Shown: positions 27,353-35,954 of the stretch, piece by piece
Layout of the letters: each line of letters starts with the position of its first letter
Numbering within the stretch: the first letter of the stretch is position 1
Source of the DNA: DATLNF01 sp963765815
GTDB lineage: Bacteria > Actinomycetota > Actinomycetes > BP-191
Length of the DNA stretch: 64,000 nucleotides
Direction of reading: 5' to 3'
Assembly (NCBI GenBank): GCA_963765815.1
Contig: CAVXXT010000007.1
Location: forward strand, 248,001-312,000
Notes under the pieces: model-generated
Database searches by the model: none
What the model was told of the DNA's origin: nothing
What the model saw: only the letters and a program-made list of their open reading frames with translations
Translations under genes and position numbers: made by a program

Positions 27353-28492
27353 GTGCGCACCACCGCTCATCGCCTCGCGCTCGGCGTCACCGCCGCGCTG
27401 GTCCTCGCCACGGCCGTGTCCGCCTCGGCCGACCCGGGCAAGGACAACGGCAAGCACAAGGGCAAGGACAAGAAGACGACGCCCGTGCCGGCGCAGGACT
27501 TCTGCTCGGGTGGCGGCGATGCGCGACCGCTGTCGCTGACCGTCGACGGCCACCCGACCACCGGGCTCTACGCCGTACCCAAGGGCAAGGCTCGCGGGCT
27601 CGTGGTCTTCACCCACGGCTACGGCCACACCGCCGAGTCGTGGCGCCGGCACCTCGTCAACACCGCGGCCCGCAACGGCGTCATCGCGGTCGCCATGAAC
27701 TACCACGGCGAGGTGATCTCCCCGGCGCAGAAGGACGAGCCGCGCCCCACGTCACGCGGCTGGCAGGTGGCCGAGGGCGCCATGGACTCCAACGCGGCCG
27801 CGCAGCTGATCGAGCGGCGCTGCTCCGGGCTGCAGACCATCGTGCTGTACGGCGTGAGCATGGGCGGCAACACCGCCGGGCTCGCCCTCGCGGCGAAGCC
27901 GACCCGCGCCAACGGCGCGCCGCTCTACGACTACTGGTTCCAGATGGAGGGCGCGAGCAACGTCGTCGAGACCTACTTCGGCGCGCGAGGCCTGCAGGCG
28001 TCGGACAACTCCACCGCCGTCAACGCGGTCGAGGACATCGAGCGGGAGATGGGCGGGACGTTCGAGGAGAAGAGCGACGTCTACCTCGACCACACGGTCG
28101 TGAACCGCATCGGCGACATCGCCGCCTCGGGCGTCAAGGCGGCGATCCTCATGCACGGCGTCGGCGACGGACTGGTGCCCTACGACCAAGGCCGCGAGCT
28201 GCGCCTGCGGCTGCACGAGATCGGCGTCCCCGCCGAGTTCCACACGTTCGGCACGCGGGGCGACTCGTCGGAGCCCGGTACGACGCTCGACGGCTACCTC
28301 CCTAACCCGACCGGCCTCTACACGTCGCCGTTCGCCGGGCACGCGTCGGAGGCGAGCGAGACGCACATCCAGAACATCGCGGGCTTCAAGCGGCTGGCCG
28401 AGCTGTTCTCCGGCCGCCTGCCGCAGTGCGCGGAGTACCTCGTCGACGGCACGACGGGCAACACCGTCCTGGCGGAGCTCGGCGACTGCTGA
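27353..28492 (+). CDS. Secreted alpha/beta hydrolase
   Basis: 379 residues from GTG 27353 with CAGGAG upstream. Signal peptide AHRLALGVTAALVLATAVSA, cleaved near ASADPG, then a Lys/Gly-rich linker (KDNGKHKGKDKKTT). The hydrolase domain has the oxyanion strand VVFTHGYGHTAESW and the nucleophile elbow LYGVSMGGNTAG. GVGDGLVPYDQ supplies the probable acid Asp, and a late His lies in FAGHASE. The substrate is unknown; an esterase or peptidase of the cutinase/S9 kind is possible. It is divergent from fasR and ends at the 28504 hairpin. Confidence 0.8.
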   Translation: MRTTAHRLALGVTAALVLATAVSASADPGKDNGKHKGKDKKTTPVPAQDFCSGGGDARPLSLTVDGHPTTGLYAVPKGKARGLVVFTHGYGHTAESWRRHLVNTAARNGVIAVAMNYHGEVISPAQKDEPRPTSRGWQVAEGAMDSNAAAQLIERRCSGLQTIVLYGVSMGGNTAGLALAAKPTRANGAPLYDYWFQMEGASNVVETYFGARGLQASDNSTAVNAVEDIEREMGGTFEEKSDVYLDHTVVNRIGDIAASGVKAAILMHGVGDGLVPYDQGRELRLRLHEIGVPAEFHTFGTRGDSSEPGTTLDGYLPNPTGLYTSPFAGHASEASETHIQNIAGFKRLAELFSGRLPQCAEYLVDGTTGNTVLAELGDC

Positions 28493-28503
28493 CCCCCGCC
28501 CCG

Positions 28504-28572
28504 ACTTCACCCACTCCGCCTACGCCCTGAGCAGGATTCGTCCGCTCAGCAGGTAGGTGGAGTGGGTGAAGT
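28504..28572 (+). terminator. Long hairpin after the secreted hydrolase, same family as the rsmI hairpin
   Basis: Left arm from 28504 and right arm to 28572: 14 bp, a G28518-T28558 pair, 5 bp, a 3x3 internal loop, then 6 bp (CTGAGC/GCTCAG). The G-T is a G-U wobble only in plus-strand RNA, the strand of the upstream gene. The outer 20 bases match the 2349 hairpin with one change. Confidence 0.7.
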
Positions 28573-28588
28573 GGAGTTGTGCGTTGGC

Positions 28589-30811
28589 CTAGCGGGCGGC
28601 GTATCGGGCGGCGGCTTCTCGAAGTCCGGGACCGAGCGGCAGTCCCTTGCGCCGCAGCGCGTCGGCGTACCCGCCGGTGGACGCAGGGTCGAGGAAGCGC
28701 GCGTCGATGTCCTGCTGCGAGCGCGGCATCCAGGCGCGCGGCGCGGCCGGCGGCACGGCATCGGACTGCTCGCCGGGGTCGCTGCCGCGCAGCACCATCA
28801 GCGCGGTCGCGACGCCGCGCTCGACGCCGTCCGACGGGCGATTGGTGACCTGCCCGTCGACGACCATCTCGGTCGAGCCGCCGCCGTCGAGGTTGAGCGC
28901 GGTGCGCGCGCCGAGCTCGAGGAAGACATTGGCGAACTGCCGCAGCGTCATGCCCGCGCTGTAGCCGGGCTGGCGGCCGTCGACGACGACCAGGAACAGC
29001 TTGCCCGGCGCGTAGCCGACCCCGGTGCGCGGGTTGGGGCCGAAGAACGCGCCGGAGCCGTCGACGCTCGGCATGACGACGCCCTCCTCGATCAGCGTGG
29101 GGTTGCCGCCGGTGACGTCGTACACGCCAGGCCAGCCGGTGAGACCCCAGCGGTGCGTGATGCTCTGGCCGGGCACGAGGGTGCTGATGAACGCTTCCTT
29201 CGAGCCGCCGATGACGGCCGAGAGGACGTCGCCGGGGGCGTCGGGCAGCGGGTTGCCGTCGCACTGCACGGTCTCGACGACGTGGTGCTGTACGACGTCG
29301 CCGAGTGAGTCGAGCTGCGGCCGGTCGGTGAAGGGGTAGCGCGCGGAGCAGCCGTTGCCGGCCGGGCCTTCGAGGTTGGCGCCCTCCTCCGTGTACTCGA
29401 CGAGGTCGTCGAAGCCCGGGGCGCCGGAGTTGACGCGTTTGATGTCGGTGCGGATGCCGGTGTTGATCTCGGCGGTGATCACCGGCTTGGGGAAGCCGGC
29501 GTACGCCGCGGTCTCGTCGCGGCTCACCGCGAACGCGCGGCCCGCCGTCTGCTCGCTCTGCAGCAGCCGGCCGTCCTCGGCGTACAGGTGCACCGGCCGA
29601 CCGGACGACAGCGCGAAGTCGCCGTTGACCGCGACGAGCGCGTGGTGGCGTCGCGCCATCGACGACGTCGTCTCGAGGCCGGGCAGCATGTCGTCGGCGA
29701 GTGCGGTGTCGATCGTCGTCGGACCGGTGAGGTCGACCGTGACGATCTGGATCGTCTGCGGGCCGGCCGGCTCGAAGATCGAGCGGAAGGTCACGCCGGG
29801 CGCGAGCGGCTCCTCGAAGGAGCGGGTCACGCCGTCGACCGGCGCGGTCGTGTACGCCGCCCACCGGCTCGCCGAGAAGCTGCGCTGGTAGACCTTGCCG
29901 TCGGTGCCCAGGACGAAGACCACGCGGTGGCCAGGGCCCCACGTGGTCGGCGCCGCGCCCGAGCCGATGATGCCGCCGAGGTTGAGCCAGTTGGACAGGA
30001 CGCCGTTGCGCAGCGTGCGGTGGTAGAGCCCGCCGTCGGTGCCTCGGACGTAGAGGTCGACGAGGCCGTCGGTGTGCGACGTCGCCGCGGGTGAGCTGGT
30101 CGCGGTTCCGCCGACCTTCGCGAACGGCTGCCAGCCGACGCCGTCGTGCGCCTTCATCCAGATCGCGTCGTCGCCGCCGCTGCGGACGAACACCACGAGC
30201 TTGTCCGCACCGGTGCGGGCCGCGGCCGGCGGGGACGTGAGCTCGCCGCCGAGGTCGGTCCAGTCCGCCGTCCAGCGGCCGTCACGGAAGCTGCGCTGGC
30301 GCAGGGTGCTGTCGGCGAAGCGGGCGAACAGCTCGAGGCGGCCCTTGCCGACCGCGACGACCGAGGGCTCGCCGAGGATCGCGCCGCCGAGGCTGCTCCA
30401 GCCCGACCACTTGCCGCCCTCGAAGCGCTTGGTCCAGACGGCGCCGTCGCCGCCGCGGGCGAAGACGTAGAGCTTGCCAAGCTCCGTCGACGCGGCGGTC
30501 GGGCCGGAGCTGAGGTTGCCGCCGTGGCTCGGCGCCCGCGTCCAGCCCCGGCCGGCGACGTAGGTGACCTGCTCGAGGGTGTTGTTCACACCCTGCGCGA
30601 AGACGTCGACTCGCCCGACCGCCCAGGAGACGCTCGCCAGCGGCGACGGCGCCTTGATCGCGGTGGGCGACGGCGCCTGCGTCGCGGCCGGGGTGAAGCG
30701 GTCGGCGTACGACGGGGGGGCCGTGCTTGTCGCGGGCGGGCTCGTCGGAGCGAGCAGCGTCACGGCGAGAAGAGCGGTGCCGGCGGCGAGGCCGGGGCGG
30801 AACGGGCGCAT
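28589..30811 (-). CDS. Secreted beta-propeller plus phosphodiester-glycosidase (NAGPA-type) protein
   Basis: 740 residues. Signal RPFRPGLAAGTALLAVTLLA. Residues about 60-340 hold five or six repeats of about 48 residues with the pattern GW..LGG (WSGWSSLGGAILG, TADWTDLGGELTS, SNWLNLGGIIG), a PLL/sialidase-like propeller as in lectins. Residues about 350-700 are the DUF2233/NAGPA domain with GVTFRSIFEPAGPQTIQIV, VNGDFA, FLVVVDGRQPG and the hallmark LNLDGGGSTEMVVDG. NAGPA enzymes cleave N-acetylglucosamine-1-phosphodiesters, so a cell-wall polymer substrate is plausible but inferred. Convergent with the hydrolase. Confidence 0.82.
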   Translation of the reverse strand: MRPFRPGLAAGTALLAVTLLAPTSPPATSTAPPSYADRFTPAATQAPSPTAIKAPSPLASVSWAVGRVDVFAQGVNNTLEQVTYVAGRGWTRAPSHGGNLSSGPTAASTELGKLYVFARGGDGAVWTKRFEGGKWSGWSSLGGAILGEPSVVAVGKGRLELFARFADSTLRQRSFRDGRWTADWTDLGGELTSPPAAARTGADKLVVFVRSGGDDAIWMKAHDGVGWQPFAKVGGTATSSPAATSHTDGLVDLYVRGTDGGLYHRTLRNGVLSNWLNLGGIIGSGAAPTTWGPGHRVVFVLGTDGKVYQRSFSASRWAAYTTAPVDGVTRSFEEPLAPGVTFRSIFEPAGPQTIQIVTVDLTGPTTIDTALADDMLPGLETTSSMARRHHALVAVNGDFALSSGRPVHLYAEDGRLLQSEQTAGRAFAVSRDETAAYAGFPKPVITAEINTGIRTDIKRVNSGAPGFDDLVEYTEEGANLEGPAGNGCSARYPFTDRPQLDSLGDVVQHHVVETVQCDGNPLPDAPGDVLSAVIGGSKEAFISTLVPGQSITHRWGLTGWPGVYDVTGGNPTLIEEGVVMPSVDGSGAFFGPNPRTGVGYAPGKLFLVVVDGRQPGYSAGMTLRQFANVFLELGARTALNLDGGGSTEMVVDGQVTNRPSDGVERGVATALMVLRGSDPGEQSDAVPPAAPRAWMPRSQQDIDARFLDPASTGGYADALRRKGLPLGPGLREAAARYAAR

Positions 30812-30951
30812 GCAGGAGCCTCTGGTTGTGGGTGTGAGTGGGGGCGCGGTTCGTTACTACCGGGCCTCCTCCACCCTAGGCGAGTCACGCGGGGGTGCGG
30901 GTTGCGTGGCCATCGGCGTACGGTCGCGGCACCTACCGGAAGGGGACACCC

Positions 30952-31242
30952 GTGAAGTTCATCCAGGTCATCGAGTTCGACTCGGACAAGATCGACGAGA
31001 TGCGCACGCTCGGTGACGAGTGGGAGGCCGCTGCCGCTGCCAGCAGCAAGGCCGTCCAGCGGACCATGTGCGAGGACCGCGACCGGCCCGGGCACTACGT
31101 GAACATCGTCGTCTTCGACTCCTACGAGGACGCGATGGAGAACTCCAACCACCCGACCACGCAGGAGTTCTCGCAGAAGATGATGGGCCTCGCCTCCGGG
31201 CCGCCGAAGTTCTACAACCTCAACGTGCTCGAGGAGAAGTAG
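30952..31242 (+). CDS. Small ABM-like (ferredoxin-fold) protein of unknown function
   Basis: 96 residues from GTG 30952 with GGAAGGGG upstream. KFIQVIEFDSDKIDEM, RDRPGHYVNIVVFDSYEDA and FYNLNVLEE give a beta-alpha-beta pattern like dimeric alpha/beta-barrel (antibiotic biosynthesis monooxygenase-like) proteins. The SYEDAMENSNHPTTQEFSQ segment is typical of the helix after strand three. No active-site residues can be named. It is divergent from the glycosidase gene. Confidence 0.65.
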   Translation: MKFIQVIEFDSDKIDEMRTLGDEWEAAAAASSKAVQRTMCEDRDRPGHYVNIVVFDSYEDAMENSNHPTTQEFSQKMMGLASGPPKFYNLNVLEEK

Positions 31243-31271
31243 CCGATCTCGCTGCTTCGCCAGACCGCTCC

Positions 31272-31322
31272 TTTCGACTCTGCGACCACTTTCGGGAACC
31301 CAAGCTGGTCGCAGGGTCGAAA
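31272..31322 (+). terminator. 17-bp hairpin after the ABM-like gene
   Basis: Arms 31272-31288 and 31306-31322 pair throughout, with one T31279-G31315 pair that is U-G in plus-strand RNA only. It lies 29 nt past the stop and 35 bp before tRNA-Arg. Confidence 0.6.
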
Positions 31323-31357
31323 AGATGCGGCGTACGTCGTGGGAGGCTGTCCCCCGC

Positions 31358-31430
31358 GCCTCCGTAGCTCAGGGGATAGAGCATCGGTTTCCTAAACCGT
31401 GTGCCGCAGGTTCGAATCCTGCCGGGGGCA
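31358..31430 (+). tRNA. tRNA-Arg (anticodon CCT)
   Basis: Acceptor GCCTCCG/CGGGGGC (one wobble), D-arm CTC/GAG, anticodon stem TCGGT/ACCG with loop TTCCTAA, and T-arm GCAGG/CCTGC around TTCGAAT. Anticodon CCT reads AGG. The discriminator is A and CCA is not encoded. The 60-bp repeat copy A begins 15 bp downstream. Confidence 0.94.
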
Positions 31431-31445
31431 CTCCTGCCGCGACCT

Positions 31446-31505
31446 GACGCGAACTGCGCGGCGATCTCGACGGTCCGCGTGCTCAGCCAGTCGCACAGTT
31501 CGGGA
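31446..31505 (-). repeat. 60-bp palindromic repeat, copy A
   Basis: 51 of 60 bases match copy B at 33932. The ends form an 11-bp dyad (31450-31460 with 31492-31502) with one mismatch that becomes G-U in minus-strand RNA, the strand of the B12-binding gene whose stop is 7 bp away. Confidence 0.7.
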
Positions 31506-31511
31506 TGGGCG

Positions 31512-32557
31512 TCACGACGAAGACGATTCCATCGGTTCGGGGCGCTGACCAAGGTGTCGCAGCCCGTGCCGGATGAGCTCGCCGGCGTGTCCGTCAGAGG
31601 CGTCGACGGCCGGAACGAGCGCCTCCAGGCCGGCGACGAGCGCGGCAAGGGGGACGCCGCGCGCGCCGAGCAGCTCGGCGAGCCAGTCGAGGAAATCGGT
31701 GAGGACCGTCGCGTCGTCGACGAGCCGGGCGGCCGCGACGAAACGCACGATGGACAGGAGGTCTTCTCGGGTCCGCTCGAGCTGCTCGGGGGAGAAGCCG
31801 CGCATGTACGGATGAGAGCCCATCATCGACTCGAAGGCGACATCAGCCAGCGCCGGGCCGTCCAACTCGAGCTGAACGGCGACGAGCTCGCTGACGGGGG
31901 AGTGTGCGGGTGGCCGCGGTCGGTCCGCCCAGTCCCGCAAGGTGCCGAGCGCCCCGCTGAGGTCTGACGCCCAGGCGTCCGCGCCGAGCCGTAGCGCCCG
32001 AGACTCGCTGGTCAGGGCTCGTCCACCGGCGATCACGGGGACGCCAGTGCGATGGGCGGCGTCGGCGAGCCTGGCCACACCGCCGAAGAACAACGGCAGG
32101 TTGCAGCTCACGATCAGCGCGTCGGGGCGATCACGGGTCAGGAGACGGGCGAGGTGCTCGACCGGTGTGGACGCGCCGAGGAACGTCACTCGGTATCCGT
32201 GGGACCGCAGGATCTCGGCGAACATCTGGGACGGCAGGGAGTGCCAGTCGCCTTCCGCGCAGGCGACCACGACAGCACCGGCCTGCCGGATTCGGTGGCA
32301 GTGTTCGCGACGGCGTCCAGAGCGCGTTGGGTCACGCCGCTGACGACGTGCTCGTCTGCGACGGTCCACGCGTTGCGGAGCCAGCGTTGACCGGATTCCC
32401 GTTGCGCGGCGGCGAGGACGTCCACGATCACCGTCTCGGCTGTCGCGCCCCGGTCGAGAAGGTCAAGGGCCAGACGGACTGCAGCGGGCCCTTCACTGCG
32501 GATGGCGAGATCGAGGAAGGGCTCGACCGAGTCGTCGATGACGGCGGGCGCGGTCAT
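31512..32557 (-). CDS. Cobalamin (B12)-binding regulatory protein, frameshifted
   Basis: About 348 residues when repaired. ATG 32557 gives a helical B12-binding-2 cap (LDLLDRGATAETVIVDVLAA, ESGQRWLRNAWTVADEHV). At 32279-32294 the frame shifts: ESG continues as QAGAVVVACAEGDWHSL, consistent with one missing G. The Rossmann B12-binding domain follows, with GDWHSLPSQMFAEILRSHGY in place of the usual DxHxxG base-off motif, then VTFLGASTPVEHLARLL and VIAGGRALT. The last 130 residues form an unassigned helical domain. No DNA-binding or methyltransferase domain is seen, so it is probably a sensor. It overlaps the ABM gene by 4 bp. Confidence 0.75.
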
Positions 32558-32889
32558 CGGGCGATGACCTGATAACGGCGGAACGTGCGGGGGCGGGCGC
32601 GGTCAGGGCCACCCGGGATCCGGGCATGGGAGCAGCGGTGGTCGGCCGAGCCCATGTATGCGGTGAAGGACTCCTGGCTGTCCCACCACGACACCATCAC
32701 CAGCGCGGTCGGATCGCTCTGATCGGTCCAGACCTGAAGTCCTTGGAACCCAGGCCAGCTGTCGACCGCCCCAAGTCGCTGCCCGAATGCGGCGATCAGC
32801 GCGGCACGACCAGCCTCTGGTACAGACAGGTCGCTGACGGCGACGAACGAGGTCGACACGACCGTCTCGGTCGCGACTGCCAGCGTCAC
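32554..32889 (-). CDS. Antibiotic biosynthesis monooxygenase (ABM)-domain protein
   Basis: 111 residues from GTG 32889, which overlaps the GGDEF stop in GTGA. It has a single ABM/ferredoxin-like fold: STSFVAVSDLSVPEAGRAAL, WPGFQGLQVWTDQSDPT and VMVSWWDSQESFTAYM, with a His-rich HRCSHARIPGG segment near the end. The pattern resembles heme-degrading or cofactor-free monooxygenases, but the reaction cannot be set. It sits between a GGDEF protein and a B12-binding protein, so a role in sensing or ligand processing for that signalling operon is possible. Confidence 0.68.
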   Translation of the reverse strand: MTLAVATETVVSTSFVAVSDLSVPEAGRAALIAAFGQRLGAVDSWPGFQGLQVWTDQSDPTALVMVSWWDSQESFTAYMGSADHRCSHARIPGGPDRARPRTFRRYQVIAR

Positions 32890-33842
32890 GTGTAGTCCTC
32901 CTCGGTCGCGTGCGTCCAACGGTTCCGGCCTGATTCCTTGGCGCGGTAGAGCGCACGGTCGGCGGCTCGCAGTGCCGCGGCCGGGTCGGGTCGGGCAGGT
33001 GCGATGCCGGCCGAGAACGTGACAAGGTGCGGCCGGGTCGCCTCCCAGGCCGATCGGAGGCGGTCGAGGAAGGGGTCGGGCTGGCCGTCACCGGCGAGCA
33101 GGACGACGAACTCCTCCCCGCCGTAGCGGCCGGCGTGGTCCCTGGCTCGCAAGGTGGCGGCCAGGGCGCGGCCGAGCGTCGCGAGGACCCGGTCTCCCTC
33201 GGGGTGCCCGAGCGTGTCGTTGACGACCTTGAAGTGGTCGAGGTCGACCATGATCACCGTGTCCTCCGGCGAGAGCCGGGCGAGGAGGCGGTCGAGCATG
33301 CGACGGTTGGCCAGACCGGTCAGCGCGTCGACCGAGGCGTCTTCGGCGAGGCGGACCGTCTTGTCCGCCAGCTCCAGTGCCCGCTGGGCATCGAGCATGA
33401 ACGAGGGCAGATGGCGTTCGAGCAGCATCCTGGCGACGCTGAAAGCAGGCGCCGTCGGCAAGAGGGGCTCTCCCTGACCGAAGGCGACGTCTATCGGCAG
33501 CGCATCACCGGTTGGGCGGCGGGCCGGCACCAACGTGCCGCCCAGGTCAGCGATCAAGCGGGCGGCGGCAGCAGCCGCGTCAGCGGGCGTCTGGATCCAC
33601 AGCAGTGCGCGGGTCGCGTCCACGAGGACGTCGCGCTCAGCGCTGCCGACGAGATCGGCCGGTGCGCCGTCCGAACCTTCCCCGCTGGCGACATCCGCGC
33701 CCGGGTCACCGTTCGGGGCGACAACGGCAACTCGGCTCCGCCGGGCGCTCGGGATCGCTGCTGCCGCCGACGAGAGGGGTAGCGGACGGTCGTCGCGGAG
33801 GGCTTCAACAGCCGGCGTGAGGGCACCGATCCGCGTGGTCAT
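32886..33842 (-). CDS. Soluble GGDEF diguanylate cyclase with N-terminal sensor-like domain
   Basis: 318 residues from ATG 33842. Residues 1-150 form an N-terminal region like the sensory domains found with B12-binding and PP2C proteins (VLVDATRALLWIQTPADAAA, DVAFGQGEPLLP). A coiled linker leads to GGDEF: DALTGLANRRMLD, MVDLDHFKVVNDTLGHPEGD and active-site YGGEEFVVLLAGDG. The end DRALYRAKESGRNRW is the usual signature. No membrane segment is seen. It is the first gene of the three-gene operon with the ABM and B12-binding proteins. An in-frame start at 33908 would run into copy B of the palindrome and is not preferred. Confidence 0.85.
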   Translation of the reverse strand: MTTRIGALTPAVEALRDDRPLPLSSAAAAIPSARRSRVAVVAPNGDPGADVASGEGSDGAPADLVGSAERDVLVDATRALLWIQTPADAAAAAARLIADLGGTLVPARRPTGDALPIDVAFGQGEPLLPTAPAFSVARMLLERHLPSFMLDAQRALELADKTVRLAEDASVDALTGLANRRMLDRLLARLSPEDTVIMVDLDHFKVVNDTLGHPEGDRVLATLGRALAATLRARDHAGRYGGEEFVVLLAGDGQPDPFLDRLRSAWEATRPHLVTFSAGIAPARPDPAAALRAADRALYRAKESGRNRWTHATEEDYT

Positions 33843-33931
33843 GTGAGCACGATCGCCGTCGCCCGGATCACCCACCAGAGTCAGAGTGCCCAGGCGTCGT
33901 AGGACCAAAGGCCCGATCCGGTCGTCGTCCC

Positions 33932-33991
33932 GACGCGAACTGCGCGGCGTACGTGGCGCTGCGCGTGCTCAGCCGGTCGCGCAGTTCGGGA
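33932..33991 (-). repeat. 60-bp palindromic repeat, copy B
   Basis: Copy B of the element at 31446. Its 11-bp dyad (33936-33946 with 33978-33988) is perfect. It ends 5 bp from the stop of the aldolase gene at 33996, so each copy follows the end of a minus-strand gene. Confidence 0.7.
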
Positions 33992-33995
33992 AGAG

Positions 33996-35072
33996 TCAGC
34001 TCGGGATGAGGCCCGCGACGAGGGCGCGGACTTCTGCCGGAGTGAACGACATCGTGGCGTCGCCGACGGGGAGCTCGACGATGCGGTACGCCGGGTTGTC
34101 CGTCGGCATGCTGCGCTGCCAGGTCCAGACCTGCTGCTCCCCGGCGATCCGCAGCACCGTCTCGCGAAACGCGTCGGCGGTCGTCCGCAGGTGAAGGTGC
34201 AGCATCGGCACGTGCGGCGGGTCGGGCACGACGTGCACGCCGTCGAGGTCCGACAGCGCCGCGGCGATCGCGGTCGCCTGCGACATGTACTCGGCCATCC
34301 GCGGCAGGCGCAGCCGCAGCGCTGCCAGCGCCGACGCGGCGTACGGCCAGAGCGCGAAGAGCGTCCCGCCGTGCCGGCTGCGCCACTCACGCGCCTCGGC
34401 GATCACGTCCTCGGGCCCGGCGAGACAGCAGCCGGTGATGCCGCCAAGGCCCTTGTAGAAGGAGACGTACGCCGTGTCGAACAGCGCGGCGATCTCGGAC
34501 AGCGGCCGCTGGTAGAACGGTCCGCACTCCCAGATCCGCGCGCCGTCGAGGTGCACTGCGGCGCCACGTTCGCGGGCCCACTCCACCTGCGCCACGAGCT
34601 CGTCCCACGTCGGCAGCACCCCGCCGATCTCCCGCTGCGGCAGCTCGACCACCAGGGCGGCCAGCGGCTCGGCGACCAACCTCAGGGCCTCGACGGTCAG
34701 CGGCTCGCGCGGGTCGCCGACCGGACGGCCGACGAAGCCGTGCAGCCGCTGGTAGGCCTTGCCCTCGTGCAGCTCGAGGTGACACGTCGGGTGGAACGCG
34801 ACGGTACGACGGCCGCGCGCGTCGGCATGGATCCGCAGCGCGATCTGCTGCGCCATCGTCCCGCTCGGCATGAAGACCGCTGCCGGCTTGCCGAGCAGCG
34901 CGGCGACTTCGTGCTCGAGGTCGGTGACGACGCCGCCGGCGCCGTACACGTCGGGCTCGATGACGTCCGGCAGCTCGGCGAGCAGCGCCGACGTCGAGCG
35001 GTCGCCGTGCCCGCGCAGCCAGCGGGTGCACGCGCGCCTCAGGTGGTGCTCTCGCTCGGTGTCGTCGATCAT
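33996..35072 (-). CDS. Threonine aldolase-family PLP enzyme
   Basis: 358 residues of fold-type I PLP lyase, predicted to cleave threonine or a beta-hydroxy amino acid to glycine plus an aldehyde. AVFMPSGTMAQQIAL is the phosphate-loop region. FHPTCHLELHEGKAY supplies the ring-stacking His. LDGARIWECGPFYQ carries the PLP-binding Asp. SFYKGLGGITGCCLAG holds the Schiff-base Lys. ATG 35072 is a few bases from the divergent TIGR03084 gene start. The substrate is not fixed by sequence, since the family also includes phenylserine and beta-eliminating enzymes. Confidence 0.85.
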   Translation of the reverse strand: MIDDTEREHHLRRACTRWLRGHGDRSTSALLAELPDVIEPDVYGAGGVVTDLEHEVAALLGKPAAVFMPSGTMAQQIALRIHADARGRRTVAFHPTCHLELHEGKAYQRLHGFVGRPVGDPREPLTVEALRLVAEPLAALVVELPQREIGGVLPTWDELVAQVEWARERGAAVHLDGARIWECGPFYQRPLSEIAALFDTAYVSFYKGLGGITGCCLAGPEDVIAEAREWRSRHGGTLFALWPYAASALAALRLRLPRMAEYMSQATAIAAALSDLDGVHVVPDPPHVPMLHLHLRTTADAFRETVLRIAGEQQVWTWQRSMPTDNPAYRIVELPVGDATMSFTPAEVRALVAGLIPS

Positions 35073-35106
35073 CCTAGAAACGTAGCCCCGCGCTAACGTC
35101 CGGTCC

Positions 35107-35892
35107 GTGGCCGACCTCGACGCACTGCGCTCCGACCTCGCCGACGAGCTCGCCGACCTCGATGCGGTCGTCGCGGATCTCGACGACGAGCGATGGCTGA
35201 CGCGTACGCCGGCCGAGGGCTGGGACGTCCGCGACTCGATCGCGCACCTCGCGGGGTCCAACGCGGCGGCGGTGCTCGCGGTGAGCCGGCCCGAGGAATT
35301 CGCGGCGCGACTGCCCGGCGTCGCGGCCGACCCGGACGGCTTCATCCAGGGCGACATCGATCGTGGTAGGGCCCGGTCGCCGGGCGAGGTGCTGCAGTGG
35401 TGGCGCGACGGCCGCGCGGTGATGCTCGACACCTTCGCCGGGCTCGACCCGGCGCAGCGGATCCCGTGGTTCGGACCGCCGATGGGGCCGGCCAGCTTCG
35501 TCACCGCGCGGCTGATGGAGACGTGGGCGCACGGCCAGGACGTCGTCGACGCCCTCGGCGTACGACGGCCACCGACGGCGCGGCTGCGGCACGTCGCCGA
35601 CATCGGCGTGCGGACCCGCGGCTTCTCCTACGTGCTGCGCGGACGCAGCGCGCCCGACGTTCCGGTGCGGGTCGAGCTCACCGCGCCGGACGGCGAGGTG
35701 TGGAAGTGGGGGCCGGCGGACGCGGCCGACCGGGTCGAGGCGAGCGCCCTCGACTTCTGCCTGCTCGTCACCCAGCGCCGGCATCGCGGCGACGTCGACG
35801 TGCGCGCGACAGGGGACGCCGCGAGTGCGTGGCTGGAGATCGCGCAGGCCTTCGCCGGCCTCCCCGGCCCCGGCCGCCCGCCCCTTTCCTGA
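35107..35892 (+). CDS. TIGR03084/DinB-like maleylpyruvate-isomerase-fold protein
   Basis: 261 residues from GTG 35107. N-terminal four-helix MDMPI/DinB domain: DLDDERWLTRTPAEGWDVRD, then DSIAHLAGSNAAAVLAV with the first metal-ligand-type His, and TARLMETWAHGQDVVDALG with the second. The C-terminal part (RVELTAPDGEVWKWG and DFCLLVTQRRHRGDVDVRATG) is an SCP2-like thiol-binding fold. Relatives use mycothiol as cofactor. The length and motif order fit the TIGR03084 subfamily. The reaction is unknown. Confidence 0.8.
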   Translation: MADLDALRSDLADELADLDAVVADLDDERWLTRTPAEGWDVRDSIAHLAGSNAAAVLAVSRPEEFAARLPGVAADPDGFIQGDIDRGRARSPGEVLQWWRDGRAVMLDTFAGLDPAQRIPWFGPPMGPASFVTARLMETWAHGQDVVDALGVRRPPTARLRHVADIGVRTRGFSYVLRGRSAPDVPVRVELTAPDGEVWKWGPADAADRVEASALDFCLLVTQRRHRGDVDVRATGDAASAWLEIAQAFAGLPGPGRPPLS

Positions 35893-35895
35893 TGC

Positions 35896-35952
35896 CGTGA
35901 TCTTGTGCTCAATCCACAGGAAACGCGCCTGTGGATTGAGCACAAGATCACG
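35896..35952. terminator. Perfect 25-bp bidirectional hairpin
   Basis: Arms 35896-35920 and 35928-35952 are exact complements with a 7-nt loop. It sits in the 62-bp gap between two convergent genes, 3 bp from one stop and 2 bp from the other, so it probably serves both. Confidence 0.75.
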
Positions 35953-35954
35953 AC

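Noticed and set aside
31446..33991. Genomic island integrated at tRNA-Arg
   Set aside because: No integrase or transposase is present, the repeats do not copy the tRNA 3' end, and each repeat also works as a gene-end hairpin. Kept only as an alternative.
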